Origin: Neisseria mucosa
GTDB lineage: Bacteria > Pseudomonadota > Gammaproteobacteria > Burkholderiales > Neisseriaceae
Length of the DNA: 64,000 bases
NCBI RefSeq assembly: GCF_003044445.1
Contig: NZ_POWX01000004.1
Coordinates: 105,817-169,816, forward strand
Reading direction: 5' to 3'
Position 1 is the stretch's first letter, and each line of letters starts with the position of its first letter. Below the pieces are notes generated by a model, which searched no databases, was not told the DNA's origin, and saw only the letters and a program-made list of their open reading frames with translations. Made by a program: the position numbers and the translations under genes. Below are positions 24,703-33,523 of the stretch, one piece after another.

Positions 24703-26910
24703 TTACATCTCTTCCAATTTCGCAAACTTGGTGTCCAGCTCTTTCACGCCTTGTTTGCCGAAGTTGATGGTCAGTCGGGCGGATTCGCCTTTGTCAACGG
24801 CATCGATGATGACGCCGGTGCCGAATTTGGCGTGGCGGACGTTTTGTCCGATGCGGAAGCCTGCGTAGGTTTGCGGCTGTTTGAAGTCTTCGATGATTTT
24901 GTCTTTGAATGTGGCGGTTTGGCGCGGGCTGCCGTAGCTGTCGTAGGCGGTCTTTTTGACGGACAGGTAGTGCAATACTTCGGGCGGGATTTCTTCGACA
25001 AAGCGGGAGACGATGCCGAATTGTGTTTGTCCGTGCAGCATACGTTGCTGCGCCATGGTGATGTAAAGGCGTTTGCGGGCGCGGGTGATGGCGACGTACA
25101 TGAGGCGGCGTTCTTCTTCGAGGCCGCCACGTTCGGTGAGGGAGTATTCGCTGGGGAAGCGGCCTTCTTCCATGCCGGTGAGGAAGACCGCGTTGAACTC
25201 CAAGCCTTTGGCGGCGTGGACGGTCATGAGCTGGACAGCTTTTTCACCCGCGCCTGCTTGGTTTTCGCCGGATTCGAGGGCGGCGTTGCTGAGGAAGGCG
25301 AGGATGGGGAAGGCGGGGTCGTCTGAAATGTTATCGGGCAGGATTTCGAAGTTGCTGTCTTCGGGTTTGAACTCGATGGCGGCGTTGACGAGTTCGTCGA
25401 GGTTGTCGAGGCGGTCTTGGTTGTCGCCTTTTTGGGTTTTGTAGTGTTCGGTCAGGCCGCTGTCTTTGAGGATGCCGACGATGATTTCGGGCAGGGGCAT
25501 TTGTCCGACTTGGTTGCGCAGGGCTTCAATCAGGCGGACGAAGGCGGCGACTTTGGCGGCTTTTGCGCCGGCGTTGCAGGCTGCCTGCCAGAGGGTGATG
25601 CCTTGTTCGTTTGAGGCCGTCTGAAGGTTTTCGATGGTGCGTGCGCCGATGCCGCGCGGTGGGAAGTTGATGACGCGCAAGAGGGCGTTGTCGTCGTCGG
25701 GATTGACGGCGAGGCGTAGGTAGGCGAGCGCGTGTTTGATTTCTTGGCGTTCGTAGAAGCGCAACCCGCCGTAGATTTTGTAGGGGATGCCGCTGCGGAA
25801 CAGGCTTTGTTCGATGACGCGGGATTGGGCGTTGCTGCGGTAGAGGACGGCGATTTCGTCCAAATCCCAGCCTTCACGTTCGAGAGCTTTGGTTTCGTCA
25901 ACGATGAATTGGGCTTCTTCGAGGTCGGTAAAGGCGGAGTAGTAGCGGATTTTGTCGCCTGCTTCGGCATCGGTGCGCAGGTTTTTGCCGAGGCGTTCGT
26001 CGTTGTTTTCGATAACAGCGTTGGCGGCGGTGAGGATGTTGCCGACGGAGCGGTAGTTTTGTTCGAGCTTGACGGGCGCGTCGATGTGGAACTCTTCCAT
26101 CAGCGCGGTCATGTTGCCGACGTTCGCGCCGCGGAAACGGTAGATGCTTTGGTCGTCGTCGCCGACGGCAAATACCGCCGCGTTGCCGCCCGCCATGAGT
26201 TTGAGCCAGGCGTATTGCAGCTTGTTGGTGTCTTGGAACTCGTCGACTAGGATGTGGTTGAAGCGGTTTTGGTAGTGCTGGCGCAGGATTTCGTTACTTT
26301 GCAACATTTCGTAGCTGCGGAGCATGAGTTCGGCAAAATCGACCACGCCTTCGCATTGGCAGATTTTGTCGTATTCGGCGTAGCATTCGATCATGCGGCT
26401 TGTGTGCGGATCGGGCGCGCTCAACACAGAAGCGCGCAAACCGGATTCTTTTTGCGCGTTGATAAAGCCTTGCAGCGAACGCGGCGCGATGATTTCTTCG
26501 GCGATGTTGAGGCTTTTGAGCAGGCGTTTGATGAGGGAAAGCTGGTCGCCGCTGTCGAGGATTTGAAAGGAAGACGGCAGACCCGCATCGCGGTGGTGCA
26601 GGCGCAGAAAGCGGTGGCAGAGACCGTGGAACGTGCCAAGCCACATGGCGCGGACGTTGATGGGAATCATCGCGCCGAGTCGGGTTTGCATTTCTTTGGC
26701 GGCCTTGTTGGTAAACGTTACTGCCATAATGCTGTGTACGCTTGCCTGACCGGTTTGCAAAAGCCATGCGATGCGCGTGGTCAGCACGCGGGTTTTCCCG
26801 CTGCCTGCGCCCGCCAAAACGAGGGCGGATTGCGGCGGCCAGGTTACGGCGGAAAGTTGTTCGGGGTTTAAGCCTTGCAGGAGGGCTGAGGAAGGGGATT
26901 CGGAAAACAT
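24703..26910 (-). CDS. uvrD: DNA helicase II UvrD
   Basis: This 735-residue superfamily 1A helicase unwinds 3' to 5' in nucleotide-excision and mismatch repair. Visible motifs are Walker A (LAGAGSGKTRVLTTR, about 32-46), motif II-like VDEFQDTNKLQ, GDDDQSIYRFRGA, QNYRS, and VHAAKGLEFNAVFLTG. The C-terminal Tudor-like region GQNVRHAKFGTGVIIDA is complete. Two coding uptake sequences are present, one of each dialect (near 25320 and 25616). The gene is single. Identification is secure. Confidence 0.96.
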   Translation of the reverse strand: MFSESPSSALLQGLNPEQLSAVTWPPQSALVLAGAGSGKTRVLTTRIAWLLQTGQASVHSIMAVTFTNKAAKEMQTRLGAMIPINVRAMWLGTFHGLCHRFLRLHHRDAGLPSSFQILDSGDQLSLIKRLLKSLNIAEEIIAPRSLQGFINAQKESGLRASVLSAPDPHTSRMIECYAEYDKICQCEGVVDFAELMLRSYEMLQSNEILRQHYQNRFNHILVDEFQDTNKLQYAWLKLMAGGNAAVFAVGDDDQSIYRFRGANVGNMTALMEEFHIDAPVKLEQNYRSVGNILTAANAVIENNDERLGKNLRTDAEAGDKIRYYSAFTDLEEAQFIVDETKALEREGWDLDEIAVLYRSNAQSRVIEQSLFRSGIPYKIYGGLRFYERQEIKHALAYLRLAVNPDDDNALLRVINFPPRGIGARTIENLQTASNEQGITLWQAACNAGAKAAKVAAFVRLIEALRNQVGQMPLPEIIVGILKDSGLTEHYKTQKGDNQDRLDNLDELVNAAIEFKPEDSNFEILPDNISDDPAFPILAFLSNAALESGENQAGAGEKAVQLMTVHAAKGLEFNAVFLTGMEEGRFPSEYSLTERGGLEEERRLMYVAITRARKRLYITMAQQRMLHGQTQFGIVSRFVEEIPPEVLHYLSVKKTAYDSYGSPRQTATFKDKIIEDFKQPQTYAGFRIGQNVRHAKFGTGVIIDAVDKGESARLTINFGKQGVKELDTKFAKLEEM

Positions 26911-27094
26911 AAATACCGCATGAAAAAAGTAGGAATACGGTATTTTAATAGAAACGGTTTAAGGTCGTCTGAAAAAGTGCAGCGGCAGGGCAGCACTTTT
27001 CCAATCGACGGTTTGATGATGCGGCACAGAAGATATTGACAAACCGCCTCCCCTACATATAGATTCATTAAAACATAACCAAAATGAACAACAA

Positions 27095-27742
27095 ATGAGA
27101 ATAGAGATCACACCAATCAGCGAGTCCGCTTTGGTCTGCCGACTGAATGCACCTTCCGAACTGGGCAAACAGCAAAAGTTGTGGGCGTTTGCCGCTGCGC
27201 TCGAGCAGCACGACAGGATTGAGGAAGTGGTGGTCGGCATGAACAATCTTACCGTGTTCACCCGTTTCGATACCGATTTGGCGACGCTTGCCGATGAATT
27301 GCAATATGTGTGGGAACACACCGCCGTTACAAAACATCAGGGCAAACTGGTGGAAATTCCCGTCTGCTACGGCGGCGAATACGGGCCGGATTTGGCGGAA
27401 GTCGCTGCTTTCCATCAGACGGATATTTCCGAAATCGTCCGCCGCCATACGGCGCAAACCTATACCGTATTTATGATAGGCTTCCAGCCAGGTTTCCCTT
27501 ATCTGGGCGGCTTGCCCGAAGCATTGCACACGCCCCGCCGTGCCGTGCCGAGAACGTCCGTTCCCGCCGGCTCGGTCGGTATCGGCGGCAGTCAGACCGG
27601 TGTGTATCCGTTCGCTTCGCCCGGCGGCTGGCAGATTATCGGCAGAACCGAATTACCCTTGTTCCGAGCCGATTTGAATCCGCCGACCCTGCTGGCGGCG
27701 GGCGACCAAGTCCGCTTTGTTGCAGAAAGGATTGAGCCATGA
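27095..27742 (+). CDS. pxpB: 5-oxoprolinase subunit B (KipI family)
   Basis: This 215-residue protein matches PxpB/KipI. With PxpC and PxpA it makes the ATP-dependent 5-oxoprolinase that opens pyroglutamate to glutamate. Family blocks seen are VTKHQGKLVEIPVCYGGEYGPDL, YTVFMIGFQPGFPYLGGL and PAGSVGIGGSQTGVYPFASPGGWQIIGRT. Its last bases overlap the start of pxpC (ATGA at 27739). The start ATG has only a poor ribosome site. Identification is secure from sequence and operon order. Confidence 0.93.
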   Translation: MRIEITPISESALVCRLNAPSELGKQQKLWAFAAALEQHDRIEEVVVGMNNLTVFTRFDTDLATLADELQYVWEHTAVTKHQGKLVEIPVCYGGEYGPDLAEVAAFHQTDISEIVRRHTAQTYTVFMIGFQPGFPYLGGLPEALHTPRRAVPRTSVPAGSVGIGGSQTGVYPFASPGGWQIIGRTELPLFRADLNPPTLLAAGDQVRFVAERIEP

Positions 27743-28668
27743 TTCACGTTTCGGCAGTGCAGGCACCGGCGCATATTCAGGATACCGGACGCTACGGACA
27801 CCGGCGTTTCGGCATCGGTCATGCCGGTGCGATGGACACGGTTGCTTTGGCGGCGGGCAATATTTTATTGGGCAACGACGAAGGCACGGCCGCAATCGAA
27901 ATCGCTTTGGGCGGGATAATGCTGGTGTTTGAACGGGATACGCCGTTTTGTCTCACCGGTGCCGTGTATCAGGCGGAATTGGACGGCGAACCGGTCTATT
28001 CGTATTGGCGTTATACCGCCCGCAAAGGGCAGACCTTGAAGCTGGTGCGTGCCGTGCAGGGCATGTACGGCTATGTGTGCGTGGCGGGTGGATTTGATGT
28101 GCCGGAAGTGATGGGTTCGAGAAGCACCGACCTGAAAGCCGGTTTCGGCGGCCATCAGTGCAGAATGCTGCAAAAAGGCGATTGTCTCCCCATCGGCAAA
28201 GGTGCGCAGGAATTGTCCAAAGTCGGCATCGCCCCGATACCGTTTACCGATACCGTCCACCTTGTTCCTTCGTCGGAATATGCCGCTTTCAGTGAAGAAG
28301 GCCGTCTGAATCTGGAACGGGAAACGTGGACGCTGCAAAGCGACAGCAACCGCATGGGCTACCGCTTCGACGGACAGCCGCTGGCCCTGTCGCAACCTTT
28401 GGAAATGCTGTCCCACGCTGTTCAGGCAGGAACCGTGCAGGTGCCGCCCGGCGGAAAACCGATTATCCTGATGGCCGATGCGCAAACCACCGGCGGTTAT
28501 CCGAAAATCGCCACCGTTGCCGCCGCCGATTTGGGCAGGCTGGCACAGGTGCGTTTCGGCAGCAAAATAAAATTCAAAATAATCGGCTTGAAAGAAGCCG
28601 CCGCCCTGCGGCGCAAAAACCAAGCCTATCTGAACCAAATACGGAGAATCGCCCATGAAGCAGGTTGA
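27739..28668 (+). CDS. pxpC: 5-oxoprolinase subunit C (KipA family)
   Basis: This 309-residue protein is the biotin-dependent carboxylase-like partner PxpC. Family blocks include TVQD-type APAHIQDTGRYGHRRFGIGHAGAMD, SRSTDLKAGFGGHQ, SNRMGYRFDG and the C-terminal MADAQTTGGYPKIATV. It overlaps pxpB by 4 bases and pxpA by 14. A canonical GCCGTCTGAA uptake sequence lies inside at 28301-28310, unlike the GTCGTCTGAA form used elsewhere. Identification is secure. Confidence 0.93.
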   Translation: MIHVSAVQAPAHIQDTGRYGHRRFGIGHAGAMDTVALAAGNILLGNDEGTAAIEIALGGIMLVFERDTPFCLTGAVYQAELDGEPVYSYWRYTARKGQTLKLVRAVQGMYGYVCVAGGFDVPEVMGSRSTDLKAGFGGHQCRMLQKGDCLPIGKGAQELSKVGIAPIPFTDTVHLVPSSEYAAFSEEGRLNLERETWTLQSDSNRMGYRFDGQPLALSQPLEMLSHAVQAGTVQVPPGGKPIILMADAQTTGGYPKIATVAAADLGRLAQVRFGSKIKFKIIGLKEAAALRRKNQAYLNQIRRIAHEAG

Positions 28669-29392
28669 TTTAAACGCCGATCTCGCCGAAGGCTGCGGCA
28701 GCGACGAAGTCCTGTTGCAGGTGATTACTTCGGTCAACATCGCCTGCGCCCAACACGCCGGCAGCATTGCCGATATTCGTGCGGCATTGGCGTATGCCCA
28801 ACAAAACGGCGTGCGCATTGGAGCACACCCCGGCTATCCCGATCGAGAAAACTTCGGCCGTACCGAAATGAATCTGTCCGAAGCCGATTTGCGGGCGTGT
28901 CTGAATTACCAGTTGGGCGCATTGCAGGCCTTGTGCCGTGATCAGGATTTGGAAATGGCTTATGTAAAACCGCACGGCGCAATGTACAACCAAGCGGCGA
29001 AAAACCGTGCGCTGGCGGATACCGTTGCCCGAACTGTGGCGGATTTCAACCCGAAATTGAAACTGATGGCACTTTCCGGCAGCCTGCTCTTGGAAGCCGG
29101 AAAAGCCGCAGGCTTGGGCGTGATTTCCGAAGTATTCGCCGACCGCCGCTATATGCCCGACGGTACGCTGGTTCCCCGCAGCCGCCCCGATGCGCAGGTG
29201 GACAGCGACGAAGAAGCCATCGCCCAAGTATTGCAGATGGTGCGGGACGGGCAGGTCAAAGCAGTGAACGGCAGCCTGGTTGCCGTGCAAGCTGACAGCA
29301 TCTGTCTGCACGGCGATGGGCCGCACGCCGTGGTGTTTGCCGAAAAAATCCGGCAGGAACTATTGGCGGCAGGCATCAAAGTTTCTGCTTGA
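28655..29392 (+). CDS. pxpA: 5-oxoprolinase subunit A (LamB/YcsF family)
   Basis: This 245-residue protein is the LamB/YcsF subunit of 5-oxoprolinase. It starts with the family signature VDLNADLAEGCG and contains NIACAQHAG, IGAHPGYPDRENFGR, YVKPHGAMYNQA and EVFADRRYMPDGTLVPRSRPDA. It overlaps pxpC, so the three subunits are probably made in step. Operon order B-C-A followed by a transporter gene fits a pyroglutamate-use unit. Identification is secure. Confidence 0.95.
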   Translation: MKQVDLNADLAEGCGSDEVLLQVITSVNIACAQHAGSIADIRAALAYAQQNGVRIGAHPGYPDRENFGRTEMNLSEADLRACLNYQLGALQALCRDQDLEMAYVKPHGAMYNQAAKNRALADTVARTVADFNPKLKLMALSGSLLLEAGKAAGLGVISEVFADRRYMPDGTLVPRSRPDAQVDSDEEAIAQVLQMVRDGQVKAVNGSLVAVQADSICLHGDGPHAVVFAEKIRQELLAAGIKVSA

Positions 29393-29406
29393 AAAACAGT
29401 TCATAG

Positions 29407-29480
29407 GCCGTCTGAAAACCGCAGGTTTCGCCAAAACGAGCAAAGCGAGTTTCTGCGTAGCTAAAACCGCAGGTTTCGCC
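29407..29480. repeat. Canonical-dialect uptake sequence and 18-base direct repeat
   Basis: GCCGTCTGAA (29407-29416) is followed by two copies of AAAACCGCAGGTTTCGCC (29415-29432 and 29463-29480), 48 bases apart. Each copy is a small dyad (AAACC-GCAG-GTTT). The role is unknown. Confidence 0.6.
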
Positions 29481-29522
29481 CAAACACAGTAACAACCAAT
29501 TTTATATAGAGAATAAGCGATT

Positions 29523-30716
29523 ATGTCTGATCAAAAAAACCGCAGAAATGCCTTAATCGGCGCTGCATTCCTGATGGCGACTTCCGCCATCGGCCCCGGC
29601 TTTCTGACCCAAACCGCCACCTTCACCCAAGCACTGGCGGCAAGTTTCGGCTTTGTTATTCTGCTCTCGATTCTGCTCGACATCGGGGCGCAGCTCAATA
29701 TTTGGCGGATTGTCGCCGTTTCCGAAAAACGGGCGCAGGATATTGCCAATCAGGTCTTGCCCGGCGCAGGCTATTTCTTGGCTGTGCTGATTGTGATGGG
29801 CGGTTTGGCGTTCAATATCGGTAACGTCGGCGGGGCAGGCTTGGGTCTGAATCTGCTGACCGGACTGTCGCCGGAAACCGGTGCCGTGATCAGCGGCGTG
29901 ATTGCCATCGGTGTGTTTCTGTTTAAAGAAGCAGGCAAAGTGATGGACAAATTCGCCCAAGTGATGGGTTTCGTAATGATTGCGCTGACGGTTTATGTGG
30001 CATGGCAGGCGAATCCGCCGCTGGCAGATGCCGCCGTGCATACCTTTATGCCGGAAAAACTCGATGCAATGGCGATTGTTACACTGGTGGGCGGCACGGT
30101 CGGCGGCTACATCACCTTCGCCGGTGCGCACCGTCTGCTGGACGCAGGCATCAAAGGCAAATCGGCGTTGCCGGAAGTGAGCCAAAGCTCGGTGCGGGCG
30201 ATTCTGATTGCCTCGATTATGCGGATTGTATTGTTTTTGGCGGTTTTGGGCGTGGTCAGCCAAGGCGTGCAGCTCAATCCCGACAACCCTGCTTCCACAC
30301 CGTTTGAATATGCGGCGGGATACATCGGTCTGCTGATTTTCGGCGTGGTGATTTGGGCGGCTTCGATTACTTCGGTGATTGGTGCGGCTTATACTTCGGT
30401 GTCGTTCTTCTCCGGTCTCAGCCCGTCTATCGAACGCAATAAAAACAAATGGATTATTGCCTTTATCGCCGTGTCTACCGCCGTATTTTCCACCATCGGC
30501 AAACCGGCGCAGGTGCTGGTGTTCGTAGGCGCATTAAACGGCCTGATTTTACCGATTTCCCTCGGTCTGATTCTGATTGCCACCTACAAAACCAAAATTG
30601 TCGGCGACTACAAACACCCGCTGTGGCTCACTGTTTCCGGCGTGATTGTGGTCGGTTTGATGGCAGTACTCAGCGCCATCACCATCAGCAAATATATCGG
30701 CGGTTTGTTCGGCTGA
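29523..30716 (+). CDS. NRAMP-fold transporter (YcsG type) lacking the metal motif
   Basis: This 397-residue inner-membrane protein has about 11 helices and is closest to YcsG-like members of the NRAMP family that sit beside ycsF/kipI/kipA genes. In true metal carriers helix 1 carries DPGN and helix 6 MPH; here helix 1 reads SAIGPGFLTQT, with Gly24 for Asp and Phe27 for Asn, and no MPH motif is visible (GGTVGGYITFAG in the corresponding region). Metal coordination therefore seems lost. The position after pxpA suggests import of 5-oxoproline or another substrate of that pathway. The fold call is solid; the substrate is inference. Confidence 0.82.
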   Translation: MSDQKNRRNALIGAAFLMATSAIGPGFLTQTATFTQALAASFGFVILLSILLDIGAQLNIWRIVAVSEKRAQDIANQVLPGAGYFLAVLIVMGGLAFNIGNVGGAGLGLNLLTGLSPETGAVISGVIAIGVFLFKEAGKVMDKFAQVMGFVMIALTVYVAWQANPPLADAAVHTFMPEKLDAMAIVTLVGGTVGGYITFAGAHRLLDAGIKGKSALPEVSQSSVRAILIASIMRIVLFLAVLGVVSQGVQLNPDNPASTPFEYAAGYIGLLIFGVVIWAASITSVIGAAYTSVSFFSGLSPSIERNKNKWIIAFIAVSTAVFSTIGKPAQVLVFVGALNGLILPISLGLILIATYKTKIVGDYKHPLWLTVSGVIVVGLMAVLSAITISKYIGGLFG

Positions 30717-30823
30717 ACCTTGTAGCGCAGATGTTTGATTTTGTATATTATCCGAAGTTTGCCGCCTGATATGGAAAATCCCTGTTTCAGACGATGTATC
30801 CGGTCTGAAACCTATTCACAACT

Positions 30824-31516
30824 ATGAAACGCTTCACCTATCCTCTTTCCGACGGTTTGTGCATCGAAATCGAACTCAAACGCAGTGCCAAGAAAAATCT
30901 GATTCTACGCCCCGTCAATATGCAAACGGTCAGCATCAACGTCCCACCCTTTTTTCAAGACCACGCGTTGGCAAACTGGCTGTCGACAAACGAAACGATA
31001 TTGCGGAACACGCTTGCCAAAACGCCCGTACATCCTGTTTCCCATCCAAACTTACCCGAGTGGATTTGGTATCTGGGAGTAAAGACCAAGCTGGATACCC
31101 ACAGCCAAAGCCATATCCGTATTACGTCGTCTGAAATCCTGCTTCCCCGAAAAGAAACCGCCGCACAAATCGACCACCTGCGCCGCCTGTTGAACGAACG
31201 CGCCCGCGAATACCTGCTGCCCCGCCTTAAAAAACACGCAGCCGAAACAGGACTGACGCCCGCTGCCACAGACCTGAGCAACGCCAAAACCTTTTGGGGC
31301 GTATGCCGCCCGCACACCGGCATCCGCCTCAACTGGCGGCTGATCGGCGCGCCCGAGTACGTCGCCGACTATGTCTGCATCCACGAACTCTGCCACCTCC
31401 GCCACCCCGACCACAGTCCGCGCTTTTGGCATTTGGTGAACACGCTGACGCCGCATACCGACAATGCTAAAAGTTGGCTGAAGTGGCACGGGCGGGAATT
31501 GTTTGTTCTGGGGTGA
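30824..31516 (+). CDS. YgjP-type zinc metallopeptidase-like protein (M48/SprT-like)
   Basis: This 230-residue protein matches the YgjP/DUF45 family. The zinc motif HELCH (about 187-191) followed by HPDHSPRFW, and the upstream block FWGVCRPHTGIRLNWRLIGAPEYVADYVCIHELCH (typical W-G-C-x-n-NWRL-x-n-P), are clear. It has no signal peptide, so it is cytoplasmic. Members of this family are poorly characterised. It is a single gene, with a mucosa-dialect uptake sequence near 31126. Confidence 0.85.
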   Translation: MKRFTYPLSDGLCIEIELKRSAKKNLILRPVNMQTVSINVPPFFQDHALANWLSTNETILRNTLAKTPVHPVSHPNLPEWIWYLGVKTKLDTHSQSHIRITSSEILLPRKETAAQIDHLRRLLNERAREYLLPRLKKHAAETGLTPAATDLSNAKTFWGVCRPHTGIRLNWRLIGAPEYVADYVCIHELCHLRHPDHSPRFWHLVNTLTPHTDNAKSWLKWHGRELFVLG

Positions 31517-31527
31517 AGGGTAACCGT

Positions 31528-31595
31528 AGCGTGGGCTTCGCCCGCGAGAATCCGCCCTCTCCCGTCCGACGGGAGAGGGTTGGGGAGAGGGTGGC
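31528..31595. repeat. Mixed repeat: CGTAGCGTGGGC hairpin plus CCCTCTCCC hairpin
   Basis: CCGTAGCGTGGGCTTCGCCC is followed directly by CCCTCTCCCGTCCGACGGGA and a GAGAGGGTTGGGGAGAGGG tail. These are the two small repeat families met separately elsewhere in the window, here joined. Confidence 0.7.
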
Positions 31596-31685
31596 TCTTG
31601 TCCCTTGTTCCGTATATTTGCAAGCCACCCTATCCCAGCTTTCCCCCGTCGGATAAGGGGAAGGGATCAAGCTGCTGTAACTGAA

Positions 31686-31720
31686 AAAGGTCGTCTGAAA
31701 ATAGTTTTCAGACGACCTTT
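31686..31720. terminator. Bidirectional uptake-sequence hairpin
   Basis: A 16-base perfect stem with a 3-base loop separates the convergent YgjP-type and AI-2E-type genes and has A and T runs at its ends. Confidence 0.85.
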
Positions 31721-31740
31721 CCACATTACCGCGTCAACAC

Positions 31741-32814
31741 TCAAATCAATTTCTGCTGTTTCAACTCATTCTTCAGATACGCATAATAAACCGGTGCGAC
31801 GATGATGCCGCCGACGCCGAAAATCCGTTCGAATACGACCATCGCTACCAGCAGTTCCCATGCGCTTGATTCGATTTCCGAACCGATGATTTTCGCGTTC
31901 AGGAAGTATTCGAGCTTGTGGATGACGACCAGAAACACCAGCGAGGCGACCGCCACATATAAAGACGCGCCGAGGCTCAAGATGATAATGATGGTGTTGG
32001 AAATCAGGTTACCCGCGACGGGAATCAGCCCGACGATGAAGGCGATCACCAACACGGTTATTTTAAACGGCAACTCCACGCCGAAAAGCGGCAGGATCAG
32101 ATAAAGGTACACGCCCGTCAGCGCGGTATCGATCAGCGAGATTTTGACCTGCGCCAGAAACACGCGCTCGAAGCTGGTTTCGAAGTTTACAATCCGCCGC
32201 ACCAGCTCTGCCTTGAAGGGCGGCATTTTGCGGCGGTTTTTGCGCATGTTGAGGCGGTGGAAACTGAGCATTGCGCCGATGATGATGCCGATAAGGATAT
32301 ACACGAACGAGGTGAAGCTGTTTTTGCTGATGCGCGTCAGTGCGGCGCTGTATTCTTCAATCAATTTGACCGCATAGGCTTTGATTTCTGCGGTATTGTT
32401 GGGCAGCATGTTCAAAACCGACTGCGGCAGGCTGCTGCTGTTTTTCGTGTCTTCCAAAATCGCCGCCAGCTTGGTCAGCATCACGGTGATGTGCCCGCCG
32501 TGAATCAGGTGGTAAATCCCCAGCGACATCAACAGGATAACCGTCAATACGATGCCTATGGTCAGCGTGGTCGAAATCAGGTTGATATTGTGCGCGTTGA
32601 GCGATTTGTGCAGAAACGTATTGCGCGCGAGCGTACGGCGGCGCAGCCAGAGAATCAGGCCGTTGGTCTTGGTGATGAAGACGTAGGTCAGGATGACGGC
32701 GAGCAAAAGGGGCAAAAAGTGGAAGTACAGCACCACAAACAGGGCAATCCCCATCAAGATGTAGGATGCATTGCGAAAGCGGGAATGTTCGAAAATCATT
32801 GGATGTAATGCCAT
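31741..32814 (-). CDS. AI-2E family transporter (PerM/UPF0118 type)
   Basis: This protein of about 357 residues has the topology of the UPF0118/AI-2E exporter family: paired N-terminal helices, a soluble central section with an amphipathic helix, and five more helices toward the C-terminus (VFLAQVKISLIDTALTGVYLYLILPLFGV, VIAFIVGLIPVAGNLISNTII). GLIPVAGN resembles the GFIPYVGP family block. No strong ribosome site is visible; ATG 32814 is used, with ATG 32799 or TTG 32835 as alternatives. Substrates of this family are mostly unproven. Confidence 0.82.
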   Translation of the reverse strand: MALHPMIFEHSRFRNASYILMGIALFVVLYFHFLPLLLAVILTYVFITKTNGLILWLRRRTLARNTFLHKSLNAHNINLISTTLTIGIVLTVILLMSLGIYHLIHGGHITVMLTKLAAILEDTKNSSSLPQSVLNMLPNNTAEIKAYAVKLIEEYSAALTRISKNSFTSFVYILIGIIIGAMLSFHRLNMRKNRRKMPPFKAELVRRIVNFETSFERVFLAQVKISLIDTALTGVYLYLILPLFGVELPFKITVLVIAFIVGLIPVAGNLISNTIIIILSLGASLYVAVASLVFLVVIHKLEYFLNAKIIGSEIESSAWELLVAMVVFERIFGVGGIIVAPVYYAYLKNELKQQKLI

Positions 32815-33054
32815 GAAATATATAAATTTAAACAATCAAGCTATGAGATGCGATTAATAAAGCAGGACAAGGGGGTTAACCCGCCTTTTGAAACTTTATT
32901 TCAATTTCGCTTGACCTGACTTCGGTTTACAAACAAACCGTTACAATAAAAACTCAATCGTACCAAGTAGTTATGCGTTTGTCTTTACGCAAATTGCCAT
33001 TTGGCATTTGACGGAATTATTTTATCAGACAAATTTCCCGAAAGGATATTACAC

Positions 33055-33369
33055 ATGAAAACATTGTCTAAATTGACTTCACTCGTTCTTGTTTCTGCCG
33101 GTTTGATCGCTGCTCCTGTGGCTATGGCCCAACCTGCTTCCGGTAAAGCCGCTACTAAAGCAGGACATGTTCACAAAAAAGCCAACAAAGCTAAAAAACA
33201 AGCCAACGATCTGAAACAAGACAAAGCCGCCGAAGCTGCAACAACTGAAGCCACTTCCGCCGATGCCGAAGTTAAAGCCATGGGCGAACAAGGCCAGGCC
33301 GCAACCCAGACCGCCCCTGCAGCAGATCTGGAACAAGCTCCCGCCAACCAAACCCCTGCTGCAAAATAA
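33055..33369 (+). CDS. Small Ala/Lys-rich exported protein of unknown function
   Basis: This 104-residue protein starts with a signal peptide (MKTLSKLTSLVLVSAGLIAAPVAMA, cut after residue 25). The mature part is low-complexity: a Lys/Ala-rich, basic first half (GHVHKKANKAKKQANDLKQDKAAEAA) and an acidic, Ala/Thr/Gln-rich second half. It is probably disordered or helical in the periplasm. GAAAGGATATTACAC precedes the ATG, so it is likely expressed. I do not recognise a family. Confidence 0.7.
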   Translation: MKTLSKLTSLVLVSAGLIAAPVAMAQPASGKAATKAGHVHKKANKAKKQANDLKQDKAAEAATTEATSADAEVKAMGEQGQAATQTAPAADLEQAPANQTPAAK

Positions 33370-33476
33370 GCAGGATTATAGTGGACTGAATTAAAAGAGG
33401 GATTTTATTTCCCACGCACCGTTTTTGACGGTTGTCGTCCTTTTTGAATTTAGGCCATTAAATGTCTACCGCAGGC

Positions 33477-33511
33477 AAAAGGTCGTCTGAAAAGTTTTCA
33501 GACGACCTTTT
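33477..33511 (-). terminator. Uptake-sequence hairpin terminator
   Basis: AAAAGGTCGTCTGAAA and its complement pair around a 3-base loop, 13 bases after the stop of the Bcr/CflA gene. Confidence 0.85.
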
Positions 33512-33523
33512 GCCGTTCACGAT

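Noticed and set aside
29280..29492. 70-residue frame running from pxpA into the direct repeats
   Set aside because: It is out of frame with pxpA and its tail is two copies of the repeat translated; no ribosome site.
33374..33394. TATAGTGGACTGAATTAAAA after the small exported protein as a Correia end
   Set aside because: It matches only part of the Correia terminal repeat and has no second end nearby; it may be a degenerate scar.
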